Part shown: one piece after another, positions 44,734 through 53,876 of the stretch | Position numbering within the stretch: position 1 is the stretch's first letter | Layout of the letters: every line of letters begins with the position of its first letter | Assembly (NCBI GenBank): GCA_019359235.1 | Contig: JAHHHT010000003.1 | Span: 124,001-188,000, forward strand | Reading direction: 5' to 3' | Length of the DNA: 64,000 bases | Origin: Oscillatoria princeps RMCB-10 | GTDB lineage: Bacteria; Cyanobacteriota; Cyanobacteriia; Cyanobacteriales; Oscillatoriaceae | Made by a program: the position numbers and the translations under genes | Notes under the pieces: generated by a model | Seen by the model: the letters and a program-made list of their open reading frames with translations, nothing else | What the model was told of the DNA's origin: nothing | Database searches by the model: none

Positions 44734-45255
44734 CTAAGGAAGTTTCTCGCTGCTGGCGGCTGGCTTAAAGACCGCAAAAGAATAATCATAAGGGTTGAGG
44801 GCATCTTTTTGATGAGTGATGCGGCTCACTTCTTGCCAGTGAGACTTATCGATGTCAGGGAAAAACGTATCCCCCTCAAATTCAGCGTCAATTTCAGTGA
44901 TGATTAATTGGTCGGCTAGAGCGATTGTTTGCTTATAAATTTCACCCCCACCGAGAATGTAGACCTTTGGCACTCCGCTTTTTTCTGCCAGATAGAAAGA
45001 TTCCTCAATAGATTGAGCGACTTGAATATGGGGAGCTTGATAATCTTTTTGCCGGCTCATAACGATCCCTTCTACGCCTTCGTGAAATACCTCCCTGCCC
45101 TGGACTGATTCAAAGAATTTACGGCCCGCTATGAGAAACTGACCTTCGACAGTTCCCAGAAAGAATTCCAAATCCGCCGGCAAATGCCACGGCAGAGAAT
45201 TATCTTTCCCAATTACATTATTAGCAGCTTTGGCAGCCATCAGAACTTTTTTCAT
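44734..45255 (-). CDS. folA: dihydrofolate reductase
   Basis: The 173-residue protein has VIGKDNSLPWHLPADLEFF (substrate and Met20-loop region), GQFLIAGRKFFESV, KVYILGGGEIYKQTI and a C-terminal beta-strand YSFAVFKP, all in DHFR order. It reduces dihydrofolate with NADPH. The start at 45255 (MKKVLMAAKAANN) has GAGAGGGA about six bases upstream, and the longer frame adds a non-homologous leader. Many cyanobacteria lack folA and rely on ThyX, so its presence is notable. folE is 0.8 kb away. Confidence 0.92.
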   Translation of the reverse strand: MKKVLMAAKAANNVIGKDNSLPWHLPADLEFFLGTVEGQFLIAGRKFFESVQGREVFHEGVEGIVMSRQKDYQAPHIQVAQSIEESFYLAEKSGVPKVYILGGGEIYKQTIALADQLIITEIDAEFEGDTFFPDIDKSHWQEVSRITHQKDALNPYDYSFAVFKPAASSEKLP

Positions 45256-45381
45256 GACGATTCCCTCTCTTGCAAAGTTTAAAAAGTGACACAAATCACC
45301 CACCGGGCGTATCTCAAGTCAATTTATGGTATAGTCAAAGATTGACGCCTGTTTAACGCTGTCCTATCTGAGAATTGACCT

Positions 45382-45912
45382 ATGACCGCAGATCCAGTCC
45401 TGCCAGAAGTGCTAGAAAACGTGTTTTTAGCCTCCAGCAACCCAGAAGATGTGTTGGCTGCCTTACTGCCAGCCGTATGCGACGTGTTGCGAACCGACCG
45501 CTGTTTCCTTCACCTGCGAAACCCACACACCAGGATGTATCAAAATCTCTGTTGGCGGCGCAGCCCTGAGATTCCCGATACGAGTACGAATGGCTGGGAG
45601 CCAGAAATCGAGTGGGAGCGCGAAGATCCCATGTTTGCGGCAGCCCTCCGCACAGATCCCTCTATCTTTGTGGAAGATGTTGAGCTGGCCAGTCCCGATG
45701 TTTTGAACATTGATTTTGAGCGGAAATACTTCGGACATCGAGCACTGATTCACGCTCACCTCTGCCACGATGGGTTACTGTGGGCAATTCTGCAACCGTG
45801 TATTTTCGGGCATCCCCGAGTCTGGGACTCATTCGACCGAGCTGTAATTCATCAGGTTCTAGAAAAGCTGAAACCATTTGTGCTTTCTTATGTAAAAGAT
45901 GCTGGAGTTTAG
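45382..45912 (+). CDS. single GAF-domain protein
   Basis: The 176-residue protein is one GAF domain: PEDVLAALLPAVCDVLRTDRC, CFLHLRNPHTRMYQNLCWRR, then LLWAILQPCIFGHPRVWD, ending in the typical helix IHQVLEKLKPFVLSY. It resembles GAF domains that open cyanobacterial sensor kinases, but no output domain is present. A bilin-binding Cys next to His is not evident in the usual place, so chromophore binding is unlikely. It could sense a small molecule or act in trans with a kinase. Confidence 0.8.
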   Translation: MTADPVLPEVLENVFLASSNPEDVLAALLPAVCDVLRTDRCFLHLRNPHTRMYQNLCWRRSPEIPDTSTNGWEPEIEWEREDPMFAAALRTDPSIFVEDVELASPDVLNIDFERKYFGHRALIHAHLCHDGLLWAILQPCIFGHPRVWDSFDRAVIHQVLEKLKPFVLSYVKDAGV

Positions 45913-46046
45913 ATCAACATAGGAGCGCTCGGGTAATACTCGGCACTCGCCGACTGTCAGGCGTTCCCAGGCGGTAGACGCGCAAGCGGCTTCCCGTAGA
46001 ATACCTGGAAGGACACAGTTTTGGCGCAGGCTTACTAACTAGGTTC

Positions 46047-46775
46047 CTAGAAGGACGGTTTGTGGCGAATCAGATTGAAAAATTCTTCACGAGTTTTTTG
46101 GTCATCCTGGAAAATGCCAACCATCGCGCTGGTTACCGTCCAAGCACCGGGCTTTTGCACGCCGCGCATCACCATGCACATGTGAGTGGCTTCCATAACA
46201 ACGGCGACTCCTTTGGGTTCCAAAATCGTCTGAATCGCCTCGGCGACTTGGCGCGTCAGCCGTTCCTGCACCTGCAAGCGGCGGGCGTACATTTCCACAA
46301 TCCGGGCTAGCTTGCTCAGTCCCACCACTTTCTGATTCGGGATGTAGGCGACGTGAGCCTTTCCCATAAACGGCAGCATGTGGTGTTCGCAGAGGCTGAA
46401 GAAATCGATGTCCCGGACTAGAACCATTTCATTGTGCCCTTCATCAAAAATGGCACCGTTGACGAGTTTTTCCAGAGACTGAGAGTAGCCGCTGGTGAGA
46501 AAGCGCATCGCCTCCGCCACCCGCTTGGGCGTCTTCAGCAATCCCTCGCGCTCTGGATCTTCTCCGACGCCTAGCAGCATCTGGTGAACTGCTCCCACCA
46601 TCTGCTCAAAGTCTTCTTGAACGGGAGGGTGCAAATGGGGTTGGCCGCCGTTTATTGTATTGCGGTCGGGGCGCAGAACGAGGCATTGGGTGTCGTCTGA
46701 ACTGTCAGACAGATTGACGCCGTTAATCACCGGCAATTTCGAGGCGTTGGCACTATTCACAGATGCAATACTCAC
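46047..46775 (-). CDS. folE: GTP cyclohydrolase I
   Basis: The enzyme converts GTP to 7,8-dihydroneopterin triphosphate, entering folate or pterin synthesis. The 242-residue protein has the zinc ligands in [19 protein letters not shown] and [12 protein letters not shown], and [20 protein letters not shown] with [12 protein letters not shown]. The first 55 residues are a polar leader typical of cyanobacterial FolE. Upstream is a 600-bp region with heptamer arrays and repeated GTGACC motifs. Confidence 0.95.
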   Translation of the reverse strand: MSIASVNSANASKLPVINGVNLSDSSDDTQCLVLRPDRNTINGGQPHLHPPVQEDFEQMVGAVHQMLLGVGEDPEREGLLKTPKRVAEAMRFLTSGYSQSLEKLVNGAIFDEGHNEMVLVRDIDFFSLCEHHMLPFMGKAHVAYIPNQKVVGLSKLARIVEMYARRLQVQERLTRQVAEAIQTILEPKGVAVVMEATHMCMVMRGVQKPGAWTVTSAMVGIFQDDQKTREEFFNLIRHKPSF

Positions 46776-47377
46776 AGGAAAAAACCCAGATGATGGTTTG
46801 CGGTGGCTGGCACACTTATATCACGTCAGCTTGAATACCCATAATATTTCTGAGAGCGGGCATTGGGAATTGGGCATTGGGCATTGGCCACTGAATTGCG
46901 GGAGTTTCCACTACTAGCTTCAGTCGCAGGCGAGCCGGAGGAATCCGGCGCTCCAGCGTGGAAATCCGCAACTTGCCTCTACGATAGCCCCCGTCAAACA
47001 GGCGTGTAAAGAGAAAAATGTGACCTCTTTCATCCTCAAGAGGTCACAAAACTTCACTAAAGAGGTCACATATTGACAGCCGGCACTTCCTGTGCACCGG
47101 CAAAAAACTGTACTACAGCGAACAGTTTTTCGGAACTTCCCTGAGGAAGACCGGGCACAAAAACGCCTGAAACCCTATCCGCTGCGTTAATTCATACTTT
47201 AAGCGTTTTGTCAAGTGAGAATTGTGACTTCTTTTGTGACCGATGTGGGTTGAAGCTGAAAAAAGTCACCTTTTGCGACTGGATCGCCGGCTTCCAGTCC
47301 GCTGACAGGGAACTGGGCATTTGCCCAATCCCCAACCTCCCCCAATGCCCAATGCCCAATGCCCAATGCCCAATGCC
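46776..47377. other. folE upstream region with heptamer arrays and GTGACC motifs
   Basis: No gene is seen. GGGCATT heptamers lie at 46857-46888 and a CCCAATG array of about five units at 47340-47379. Between them five or six GTGACC-type motifs in both orientations lie within 47019-47280. The heptamer arrays carry the same unit on opposite strands. Confidence 0.7.
47019..47280. promoter_or_regulatory. cluster of GTGACCTCTTT-like motifs
   Basis: TGTGACCTCTTT (47019-47030), AAGAGGTCACA (47038-47048) and AAAGAGGTCACA (47059-47070) are one inverted and two direct copies, the last two exactly 22 bp apart. TGTGACTTCTTTTGTGACC (47223-47241) and AAAGTCACCTTTTGCGACT (47262-47280) are looser copies 150 bp away. 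They could be an operator for folE, transposase-binding sites of a lost element, or repeats. No regulator is identified. Confidence 0.4.
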
Positions 47378-50300
47378 CTATTCCTTAAATATCGGCGGTT
47401 CGCTGTAATGCTGGCGCACCGGCAGCTCGATGACAAACTCCGTACCCTTACCGGTTTCGGAAAAGCATTTCAGCTGACCGCCGTGTTTTTCCACGACAAT
47501 CTGGTAGCTAATCGACAGCCCCAAGCCGGTGCCGGCACCGACCGGTTTGGTGGTAAAGAAGGGGTCAAAAACTCGCGAGCGAACCTCGAGTTTCATCCCC
47601 GGTCCGCTGTCGGCAATCCGGATTTCCACTCGCTTGGGTTCGGGGGTGCCGGTGCGAATCCGGATAACAGGTTCTTTGCCACCGGCAGCCCCAGCCGGCG
47701 CTGTCCGGGGCTCTTCCAGCGCATCAATTGCATTCGCGAGAATATTCATAAACACCTGGTTCAGCTGCCCAGCAAAACAGTCCACCGGCGGCAGCTGGCC
47801 GTATTCTTTAATCACCTTAATTTCAGCACTCGCCCCCTTGGCTTTCAAGCGATTCTGCAAAATCAGCAGAGTGCTGTCTATCCCTTCGTGAAGGTCTACC
47901 GCTTTCATCTGGGCTTCATCCAGCCTTGAGAAATTGCGCAGCGACAAGACAATCTGGCGAATGCGCTCAGCCCCCACCTTCATGGAGTACAGGAGTTTGG
48001 GCAAGTCTTCTTTTATAAACTCCAGGTCGATCGCGTCAATTTCTTCGTCAATCTCTGGAGAAGAGGGAGAGCGATCCTGGTAGAGGTCAATCAGCCCCAG
48101 CAAATCTTGAATGTATTGCATCGCCGGGTCAACATTGCCGTAGATAAAGCTGACGGGGTTGTTAATTTCGTGGGCGACACCGGCAACCATCTGTCCCAGG
48201 CTGGACATCTTTTCCGTCTGGATCAGCTGGGCTTGGGTTTGTTGCAGGGCGCTCATCGCTTGCTGCAACTGCTGGGCTTGTTCCTTGGCGGCGCGGGCGG
48301 CTTCGGTTGCGCCGGCGTAGAGTTCAGCTTGGCTGATGGCAATCGCCAGCTGGTCGGCGATGGCGGCGAGCAGCCCCACTTCACTGTCGCGCCAGGGGCG
48401 GGAACCGCAGCAGTGTCCGCAGGCGAGCAAGCCAATCTCGCCGGCGGGCGTGTGAATCGGCAAGATCGCTATCGAAGTGAAGCCGCTCACCCACTTCAGC
48501 TGCTGCAGTTCTGGCGAGGCGAGCGTCCTGACATCATCGAGCCGAATCATTTCCCGATTTAAAAGCTTGGCAATCACCGGACAGTCCCGCTCATCCGGGT
48601 AAGCTCCCAAGAGGCTGGGCGCGGCGGGCTTCTTGGCTTCCTTGACCACTTCCCAGTAAGAGTTGCAAGGTTTAGAGGAAGGCGGGTTGGAAGGTCTGTC
48701 CGAACTTTCCAGCCCTTTCCAAGTTTCCGGCGAACCGGCTTTCCAACTTTCCAAACCGTTAGGGCGATACCAAACGAACAGGCAGCGGTCAATCTGCAGC
48801 AGCGTGTGAATTTCCTGTACGGCGGTTTCCAGGATCGTGTCGAGGTTGAGAGAGTTGCGGATCTGGCTAGCCAGCCGGTTGAGCACGGCTTCTCGTTTGG
48901 CCTGTTTTCTAAATTGCGCTTCCGACTGGCGCAAAGCCGCTTCAGCCTGCTTGCGGTCGGTGATGTCCGTCTCGATGCCGTCGATGCGGACGGGGCTGCC
49001 GGTGGCGTCGCAAACCAGCCGGCTGCGCGACCGCAGCCAGTGCACCTCCCCGGAAGGGCGCACGATGCGGTATTCCATATCCGTCGTGCCGGCTCTCATG
49101 CGTTTTTGAAGCATGCCCTCAACCCGCTGGCGGTCTTGCGGGTGAATCATCTCCATCCAGAGGTTGGGATTGTTGAAAAACTCGGACTGGGGGCGTCCGT
49201 AAACCGCTTCAGCGGCGGGGCTGATGTAAAGCATCTCGAAAGTGGTGGCGTGAACTGACCACACCACGTCATCGAGTGAGTTGAGAATGCTGTTGAGCCG
49301 GTCTTGGCTTTGGCTGAGCGCTTCCGCCACCAGCTGGCGCTCGAAAGACTCCCGCTGCAGCTGCTCGAGCAGCTGGGTTAATTCAGTGGTGCGCTCTTGA
49401 ACGCGAATTTCCAAGTCCTGTTTGGCTTGCAGCAGCGCTTCCTCCGCCTGCTTGCCTTCGGTGATGTCGCTGTCGGTTCCCATCATGCGATACGCTTTTC
49501 CTCCCCCGTCGCGAATGGCGGTGCCCCGCCCCAGAATCCAGCGGATACTGCCATCTTTGTTTATCATGCGGTGCTCTATTTCGTAGTCAGGTGTGTGCCC
49601 TTCCAGATGCGCTTTCGCAGCGGCCATCACCGCTGGCAAGTCTTCGGGATGCACGCGCTTGAGCCACTCTTGTATGCGGTTGGGGATTTCTTCAAGCTCA
49701 AAGCCCAGCATGGCTTTTAAGTTGGAGTCGAGATAGATTTCGCCGGTTTCGATGTTCCAGTCCCAGACGCCCACTTTGCCGGCACGCACGGCGAGCTGGT
49801 ATCGCTTTTCCGATTCCCGCAGCGCCTCTTCCATCCGCTTGCGCTCCGTGATGTCAGTGGCGATTATGGTAACAGCCACCACTTCCCCGTTCTTTTGAAT
49901 CGGACTGATGCGACTGGAATACCAGGCCGTGCTGCCGTAGGGACCAAAACCGGCCATATCCCACTGCTGCGCGATGCCGGTGGTGAAAACGCTTTCTACG
50001 ATCTCCCTCAACTGTTCGCGGGATTCTGGCACCACACAGTCATAAATACTGCTCCCGATTACCTGCTGTGCGCTCAAACCGGGCGTCACGCGATTGACAA
50101 ACGTTATCGTACCGGCAGCATCTGCGGTTAGAATGATATCGGGAGCGTTCTCCACCAAGGAGCGCCACTTGGCTTCTGATTCCTGTCGCGCCGCCTCAGC
50201 CGCTTTCCGCTCGCTGATGTCCTGGGCTAAACAGACGAACCCCTGAATCTGGCCACGCTCGTCCCGCATCACTGAAACTGAAAAATACACCGGGACTATC

Positions 50301-51367
50301 TGGCCATCTTTTGCCCGCAATGTCGTCTCTTTTCTGCCGAGAAAACTGTTTTGATTTGCCCCCTCAAATTCTAATTCTCTGAGAATTTTATCATCCCCAA
50401 ATAATATTTGTACCGGCTTTCCTAACAGCTCGCTCTCGCCCCCGTATCTCAACATTAAAAAAGCCGCCAAATTGAAGGTTTTGATGGTTCCGTCTGGATT
50501 CAGAACGAACAGCGCGTCGAGCATCGATTTGATGATATTATCGACGTACCCTTTCGAGACTGTTGTTTTGTTGAGGTTCTCCGCCATCTGATTAAAAGCT
50601 TCCGCTAAAACCCCAATTTCGCTGCGAGTTTCTACATCCACCCTCGCCGCTAAGTCTCCTCGCCCAATTTTAACCGCCGCCTCCTTAATTTTAATGATTG
50701 GCTTGGCAATCTTTTCTGCTAAAATTAAACCGAGCGTTACGGAAATAAGGGTTACCGCTGCCACCGACAGGCCGTTAATTGCAATGGCCATCTCCGCCCT
50801 GTGGGCAACGACTTCATTCTCCCGATCCAGCTGTTCTAGCTCAGCTGCTATTGCCCGGTCGATTACCTCGGTAAAGTAGTTTTCTGCTTTTTCCAAACTT
50901 CTTTTATTGACAACCAGTTTTTGCCCCCTAACCCGCTCACCCTTCAATTCTATAAGAATTTGGCCGGCTTGATAAAAGTCTCTTTTGGCAACTTCAATTT
51001 CTTGAACCAACTGCAGCTCATCAGAATATTTAGCTAGGCTTTGAAAGTTGTCCAGCTCTTCTTCTAAATCTTTTCGGGCTGCTTCAAAGCTTTCTAGCTC
51101 TTCTTCTTTGTCTTCTTCAACTTTAACGTCTCCCGATATATTTTCCGCGCCCTCTTCAATCAGGGCGTAGCTATTGGCCTCCACCATCATCTTAAAGGAG
51201 GCCAATTTTATGTGTTGTAGCGCCAGCAATTTAGGAGTGATTTTCCCCGATACCGCACTAAAACTTTTTTTGACATTTTTCCCCGCTTCCATGTTGAGAA
51301 TGCCCAAAATGGCTGCCAGGGAGGCGACAGCCAAAAAACTTGACACCAACTTCGCTCTCAGTTTCAT
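47378..51367 (-). CDS. multi-PAS/GAF hybrid sensor histidine kinase
   Basis: The 1329-residue protein starts with a TM helix (LVSSFLAVASLAAILGILNM), an extracytoplasmic helical sensor of about 180 residues, a second TM, and a HAMP domain (IIKIKEAAVKIGRGDLAARV). Four PAS/PAC units follow, then a GAF domain (LDTILETAVQEIHTLLQIDR). The kinase core has H-box MVAGVAHEINNPVSFIYGN and the ATP-binding FDPFFTTKPVGAGTGLGLS. The phosphoacceptor His and the N, G1 and G2 boxes are intact. The ATG at 51367 begins the signal-anchor and is preferred to one 87 bp upstream. No response regulator is adjacent, so the partner is unknown. Confidence 0.92.
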   Translation of the reverse strand: MKLRAKLVSSFLAVASLAAILGILNMEAGKNVKKSFSAVSGKITPKLLALQHIKLASFKMMVEANSYALIEEGAENISGDVKVEEDKEEELESFEAARKDLEEELDNFQSLAKYSDELQLVQEIEVAKRDFYQAGQILIELKGERVRGQKLVVNKRSLEKAENYFTEVIDRAIAAELEQLDRENEVVAHRAEMAIAINGLSVAAVTLISVTLGLILAEKIAKPIIKIKEAAVKIGRGDLAARVDVETRSEIGVLAEAFNQMAENLNKTTVSKGYVDNIIKSMLDALFVLNPDGTIKTFNLAAFLMLRYGGESELLGKPVQILFGDDKILRELEFEGANQNSFLGRKETTLRAKDGQIVPVYFSVSVMRDERGQIQGFVCLAQDISERKAAEAARQESEAKWRSLVENAPDIILTADAAGTITFVNRVTPGLSAQQVIGSSIYDCVVPESREQLREIVESVFTTGIAQQWDMAGFGPYGSTAWYSSRISPIQKNGEVVAVTIIATDITERKRMEEALRESEKRYQLAVRAGKVGVWDWNIETGEIYLDSNLKAMLGFELEEIPNRIQEWLKRVHPEDLPAVMAAAKAHLEGHTPDYEIEHRMINKDGSIRWILGRGTAIRDGGGKAYRMMGTDSDITEGKQAEEALLQAKQDLEIRVQERTTELTQLLEQLQRESFERQLVAEALSQSQDRLNSILNSLDDVVWSVHATTFEMLYISPAAEAVYGRPQSEFFNNPNLWMEMIHPQDRQRVEGMLQKRMRAGTTDMEYRIVRPSGEVHWLRSRSRLVCDATGSPVRIDGIETDITDRKQAEAALRQSEAQFRKQAKREAVLNRLASQIRNSLNLDTILETAVQEIHTLLQIDRCLFVWYRPNGLESWKAGSPETWKGLESSDRPSNPPSSKPCNSYWEVVKEAKKPAAPSLLGAYPDERDCPVIAKLLNREMIRLDDVRTLASPELQQLKWVSGFTSIAILPIHTPAGEIGLLACGHCCGSRPWRDSEVGLLAAIADQLAIAISQAELYAGATEAARAAKEQAQQLQQAMSALQQTQAQLIQTEKMSSLGQMVAGVAHEINNPVSFIYGNVDPAMQYIQDLLGLIDLYQDRSPSSPEIDEEIDAIDLEFIKEDLPKLLYSMKVGAERIRQIVLSLRNFSRLDEAQMKAVDLHEGIDSTLLILQNRLKAKGASAEIKVIKEYGQLPPVDCFAGQLNQVFMNILANAIDALEEPRTAPAGAAGGKEPVIRIRTGTPEPKRVEIRIADSGPGMKLEVRSRVFDPFFTTKPVGAGTGLGLSISYQIVVEKHGGQLKCFSETGKGTEFVIELPVRQHYSEPPIFKE

Positions 51368-51664
51368 AGCCTGTCTCTTTTTTCTGGGGAGAGCCAGTTC
51401 AGCACCGGCTGATTTACGCGCGGAGTGTGGGTGGTGAACCCTGGGGTTAACCACCCTACTTATTGGGGAACATTTTAAATCAATTTCAACTCAAACATCC
51501 GTTCTAGCAGTAAATTTAATAATTTATTCACAAAACTTTTACCAGAGGTTAGCCGAATGTTGGTGTGAGCGAACTGGACGTTCAAGGGGCGGCTGCGGGA
51601 AGCCGGACGGATATGACTCTGCTATTCTATTCCAAGAATTACCTAATTAGCTAGTGGGTAGTAG

Positions 51665-52459
51665 ATGTTTTTATTTTTGTCGAAGCTGCTGCCGGTGTTC
51701 CTCTACCCCTTGGGGCTGAGCTGCCTGCTGATGCTGGGAGCGCTGGTGGTGCTGTGGAGGCGTCCGAGATGGGCAGCCGGTGCGGTGGCGCTGGCCCTGA
51801 CGGTCTTGCTGCTGGGGAGTAACGGCTGGGTTTCCCTGGCTTTGGTGCGCTCGCTGGAGTGGCAGAATCTGCCTAAGGGTGAACTGCCCCAGGCTGAGGC
51901 GATTGTTGTCCTCGGTGGCGGCATCAAGTCACAGCTGCCTCCCAGACCTTGGGTCGATGTCAGTGAAGCCGGCGACCGGGTTCTCTACGGTGCTCAGCTG
52001 CACCGGCTTTCTAAAGCTCCCTTTTTGATTCTCAGCGGCGGTCGCATTGAGTGGAAAGACGGAGGGCCACCCGAATCGGAGGACATGGCGGCGCTGGCTC
52101 GGGCAATGGGGGTGCCGGCATCCGCCATCCTGCAAGACCCAACCTCGCTCAACACCTATGAAAATGCCGTCAATGTGGGCAAACTCCTCGACTCTGCCGG
52201 CATCCGCCGGCGGGTGCTGCTGGTGACCTCAGCCCTGCACATGCCGCGCTCGCTCCTGATTTTCAAGCGCCAGAAAATTGAGGCGATTCCCGCTCCCACA
52301 GACTTTTTGGTGAGCGAGCAAGATGTGCGAGAACTCTCAAGTAGCTGGCAAGCGGTTGTGCTCAATCTGCTGCCCGATGCCACCCGGCTGGAGCAAGCAA
52401 CCAAAGCTTTGAAGGAATATATCGGTATAGCCGTGTATCGCCTCAAGGGCTGGCTTTAA
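51665..52459 (+). CDS. YdcF/ElyC-like DUF218 membrane protein
   Basis: The 264-residue protein has two N-terminal TM helices (FLSKLLPVFLYPLGLSCLLM, WAAGAVALALTVLLLGSNGW) followed by a DUF218 domain: AEAIVVLGGGIKSQL, FLILSGGRIEWKDG, LNTYENAVNVGKLL and VLLVTSALHMPRSLLIF. The E. coli relatives SanA and ElyC affect envelope integrity and lipid-linked precursors. The active-site-like acidic residues in SEDMAALARAMGVP are present. Its role in cyanobacteria is unknown. Confidence 0.88.
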   Translation: MFLFLSKLLPVFLYPLGLSCLLMLGALVVLWRRPRWAAGAVALALTVLLLGSNGWVSLALVRSLEWQNLPKGELPQAEAIVVLGGGIKSQLPPRPWVDVSEAGDRVLYGAQLHRLSKAPFLILSGGRIEWKDGGPPESEDMAALARAMGVPASAILQDPTSLNTYENAVNVGKLLDSAGIRRRVLLVTSALHMPRSLLIFKRQKIEAIPAPTDFLVSEQDVRELSSSWQAVVLNLLPDATRLEQATKALKEYIGIAVYRLKGWL

Positions 52460-53205
52460 CGCTTTTCGCACATTCGCTTGTACAGTTTTGGATTGAAGTT
52501 TTTAACCGCACGATTCGCCAAATAGCGCTGAGATTAAATAAACAATTTAGCCGCAAGCGCCAGGGTGTAACGCCTACGATTCCAAGGGCTTGGCTCTTTT
52601 ATTTCGGGTGTGGAATTGGGAGGGGCGGGTTTATAAGTAGGCGGACATAATTAAGCCTAACATGGCGGCAGCCAGAAACCTGGTTTCTTTAAGAAACCGG
52701 GTTTCTTGATGTTCCGTTTATTGCTGTCCGCCCAGTTCAATATCTTCTGCCGGCCCACAGATATTTTGGGTAAACCCGCCCCGGCGCTGCCAGCTGTTTG
52801 ACGCTCCAATGCGCTCTATCCCATCCGACTGCCAGCGTTTATATAGCGGTTCTAAATGATTTGTCAAACCTCTGGGGGCCAGAAACCCGGTTTCTTTGAG
52901 AAACCGGGTTTCTGCGCTCTCACAACTCACATTGAAACGCTATATCATAATTGCTGTACAATGTCAAGCCATTTGCTGAAAGACTCAGCAGGCTCTGCAT
53001 TTGATGGCACCGGCGGAGACGCGGATGCCAGCGCCGCTGGGGATTCTGTGCTATCGTGGGCGTAAGCAATCCTGGCTCCAGACCAGCAGGTCGGAGGTCG
53101 GTGGTTTCGACCGGCCAGAATTGAGGGATACCGAGTCGCTTCAGCTGATTGTTGCCCGCTTATCCGCTACCCTGTCAATCCTGGCATCGCTGCCAGTTAA
53201 AAGTT
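52460..53205. other. intergenic region, 746 bp, repeat-rich
   Basis: No gene is seen. It holds a GGTTTCTTTAAGAAACCGGG palindrome (52679-52708) and the TATAGC MITE at 52842-52944. Short frames across 52970-53170 look like translated spacer. The last 40 bp may carry the leader of the next small gene. Confidence 0.55.
52842..52944. mobile_element. 103-bp TATAGC-ended MITE (inverted copy)
   Basis: It starts TATAGCGGTTCTAAATGATT and ends AACGCTATA. The centre is AGAAACCCGGTTTCTTTGAG with AAACCGGGTTTCTG. The left end matches the complement of the right end of the element at 35071-35175, including the GGGGGCCAGAA inner flank. Confidence 0.8.
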
Positions 53206-53433
53206 ATGAGCTTCAACGACTTGCGATGGATCGCTCCCGCGCCCCAACCGGAAATTGAAATTCTAGAAGCGCACCAAACCGCCCGCGAATTTTACCGGGA
53301 AGTTCAGCAACGGCAAGAATTGGACAGTTACTGCCAGTGGTACTACTCAACAGCTGAGCGCCACCGGCAAGAGTTGCAGAAAATGCGCGGAGATCTCAAT
53401 ATCTTTGGCTGGTTTCTCCGGGGACGCCGGTGA
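53206..53433 (+). CDS. small hypothetical protein
   Basis: The 75-residue protein reads MSFNDLRWIAPAPQPEIEIL and then AREFYREVQQRQELDSYCQW, ending MRGDLNIFGWFLRGRR. It is helical and charged, with a Gln/Glu-rich heptad-like middle. The ATG at 53206 is the only good start. It is convergent with ftrV (16 bp apart). I think it is a cyanobacterial conserved protein, but I cannot name the family. Confidence 0.7.
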   Translation: MSFNDLRWIAPAPQPEIEILEAHQTAREFYREVQQRQELDSYCQWYYSTAERHRQELQKMRGDLNIFGWFLRGRR

Positions 53434-53449
53434 AACTTTTCGCCGCTGC

Positions 53450-53674
53450 CTATTCGATCAGTTCTAGCTCCCCTTTTTGAAAGTGGGCTTTGAATTTTTT
53501 GTCAAACTTGACTTCAAACGGCAGGTTGGCGCTAACGGGTCTCCCTTGCCAGCTCTGAATGATGGCTGCAATTTCTCCTTCTATACCCTTGACATCAAAG
53601 GGCTGATTGCGGTGGTCAGGATGATGGTAAACAACGACAGACTCTTTGACGCGAACGCGATCGCCAACTTTCAT
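53450..53674 (-). CDS. ftrV: ferredoxin-thioredoxin reductase variable chain
   Basis: The 74-residue beta-barrel protein reads MKVGDRVRVKESVVVYHHPD, then PFDVKGIEGEIAAIIQSWQG and PFEVKFDKKFKAHFQ, matching FtrV. It wraps around the catalytic Fe-S subunit FtrC, which passes electrons from ferredoxin to thioredoxin in light regulation of metabolism. ftrC is not in the window. The gene is downstream of the PP2C gene in the same direction, separated by an inverted repeat. Confidence 0.95.
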   Translation of the reverse strand: MKVGDRVRVKESVVVYHHPDHRNQPFDVKGIEGEIAAIIQSWQGRPVSANLPFEVKFDKKFKAHFQKGELELIE

Positions 53675-53704
53675 AATAAAACCCTGTGCCTCTCTCCAAA
53701 AAGT

Positions 53705-53754
53705 AGAAAAACTGTCAGTGCGACGGCCCCAAGGCGAGCCTTGACAGTTTTTCT
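53705..53754 (-). terminator. inverted repeat between PP2C gene and ftrV
   Basis: AGAAAAACTGTCA (53705-53717) and TGACAGTTTTTCT (53742-53754) are perfect 13-bp inverted arms around a GC-rich loop. On the minus strand it is followed by CTACTTTTTGG. It may end the PP2C transcript before ftrV and would also work in the other direction. Confidence 0.6.
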
Positions 53755-53876
53755 ATCTTCTCACGGAGAGGCGGAGATGGGGAGATGGAGAGATGAGGAA
53801 ATAGGGAGATAGGGAGAAATGCTCATCTTCGATTCTTGATTCTTCATCCTCGCACAGAGGGGGCAGCGGCTGTCGC

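Noticed and set aside
45382-45912. Bilin-binding photoreceptor GAF
   Set aside because: No Cys-His chromophore attachment pair in the expected position could be seen.
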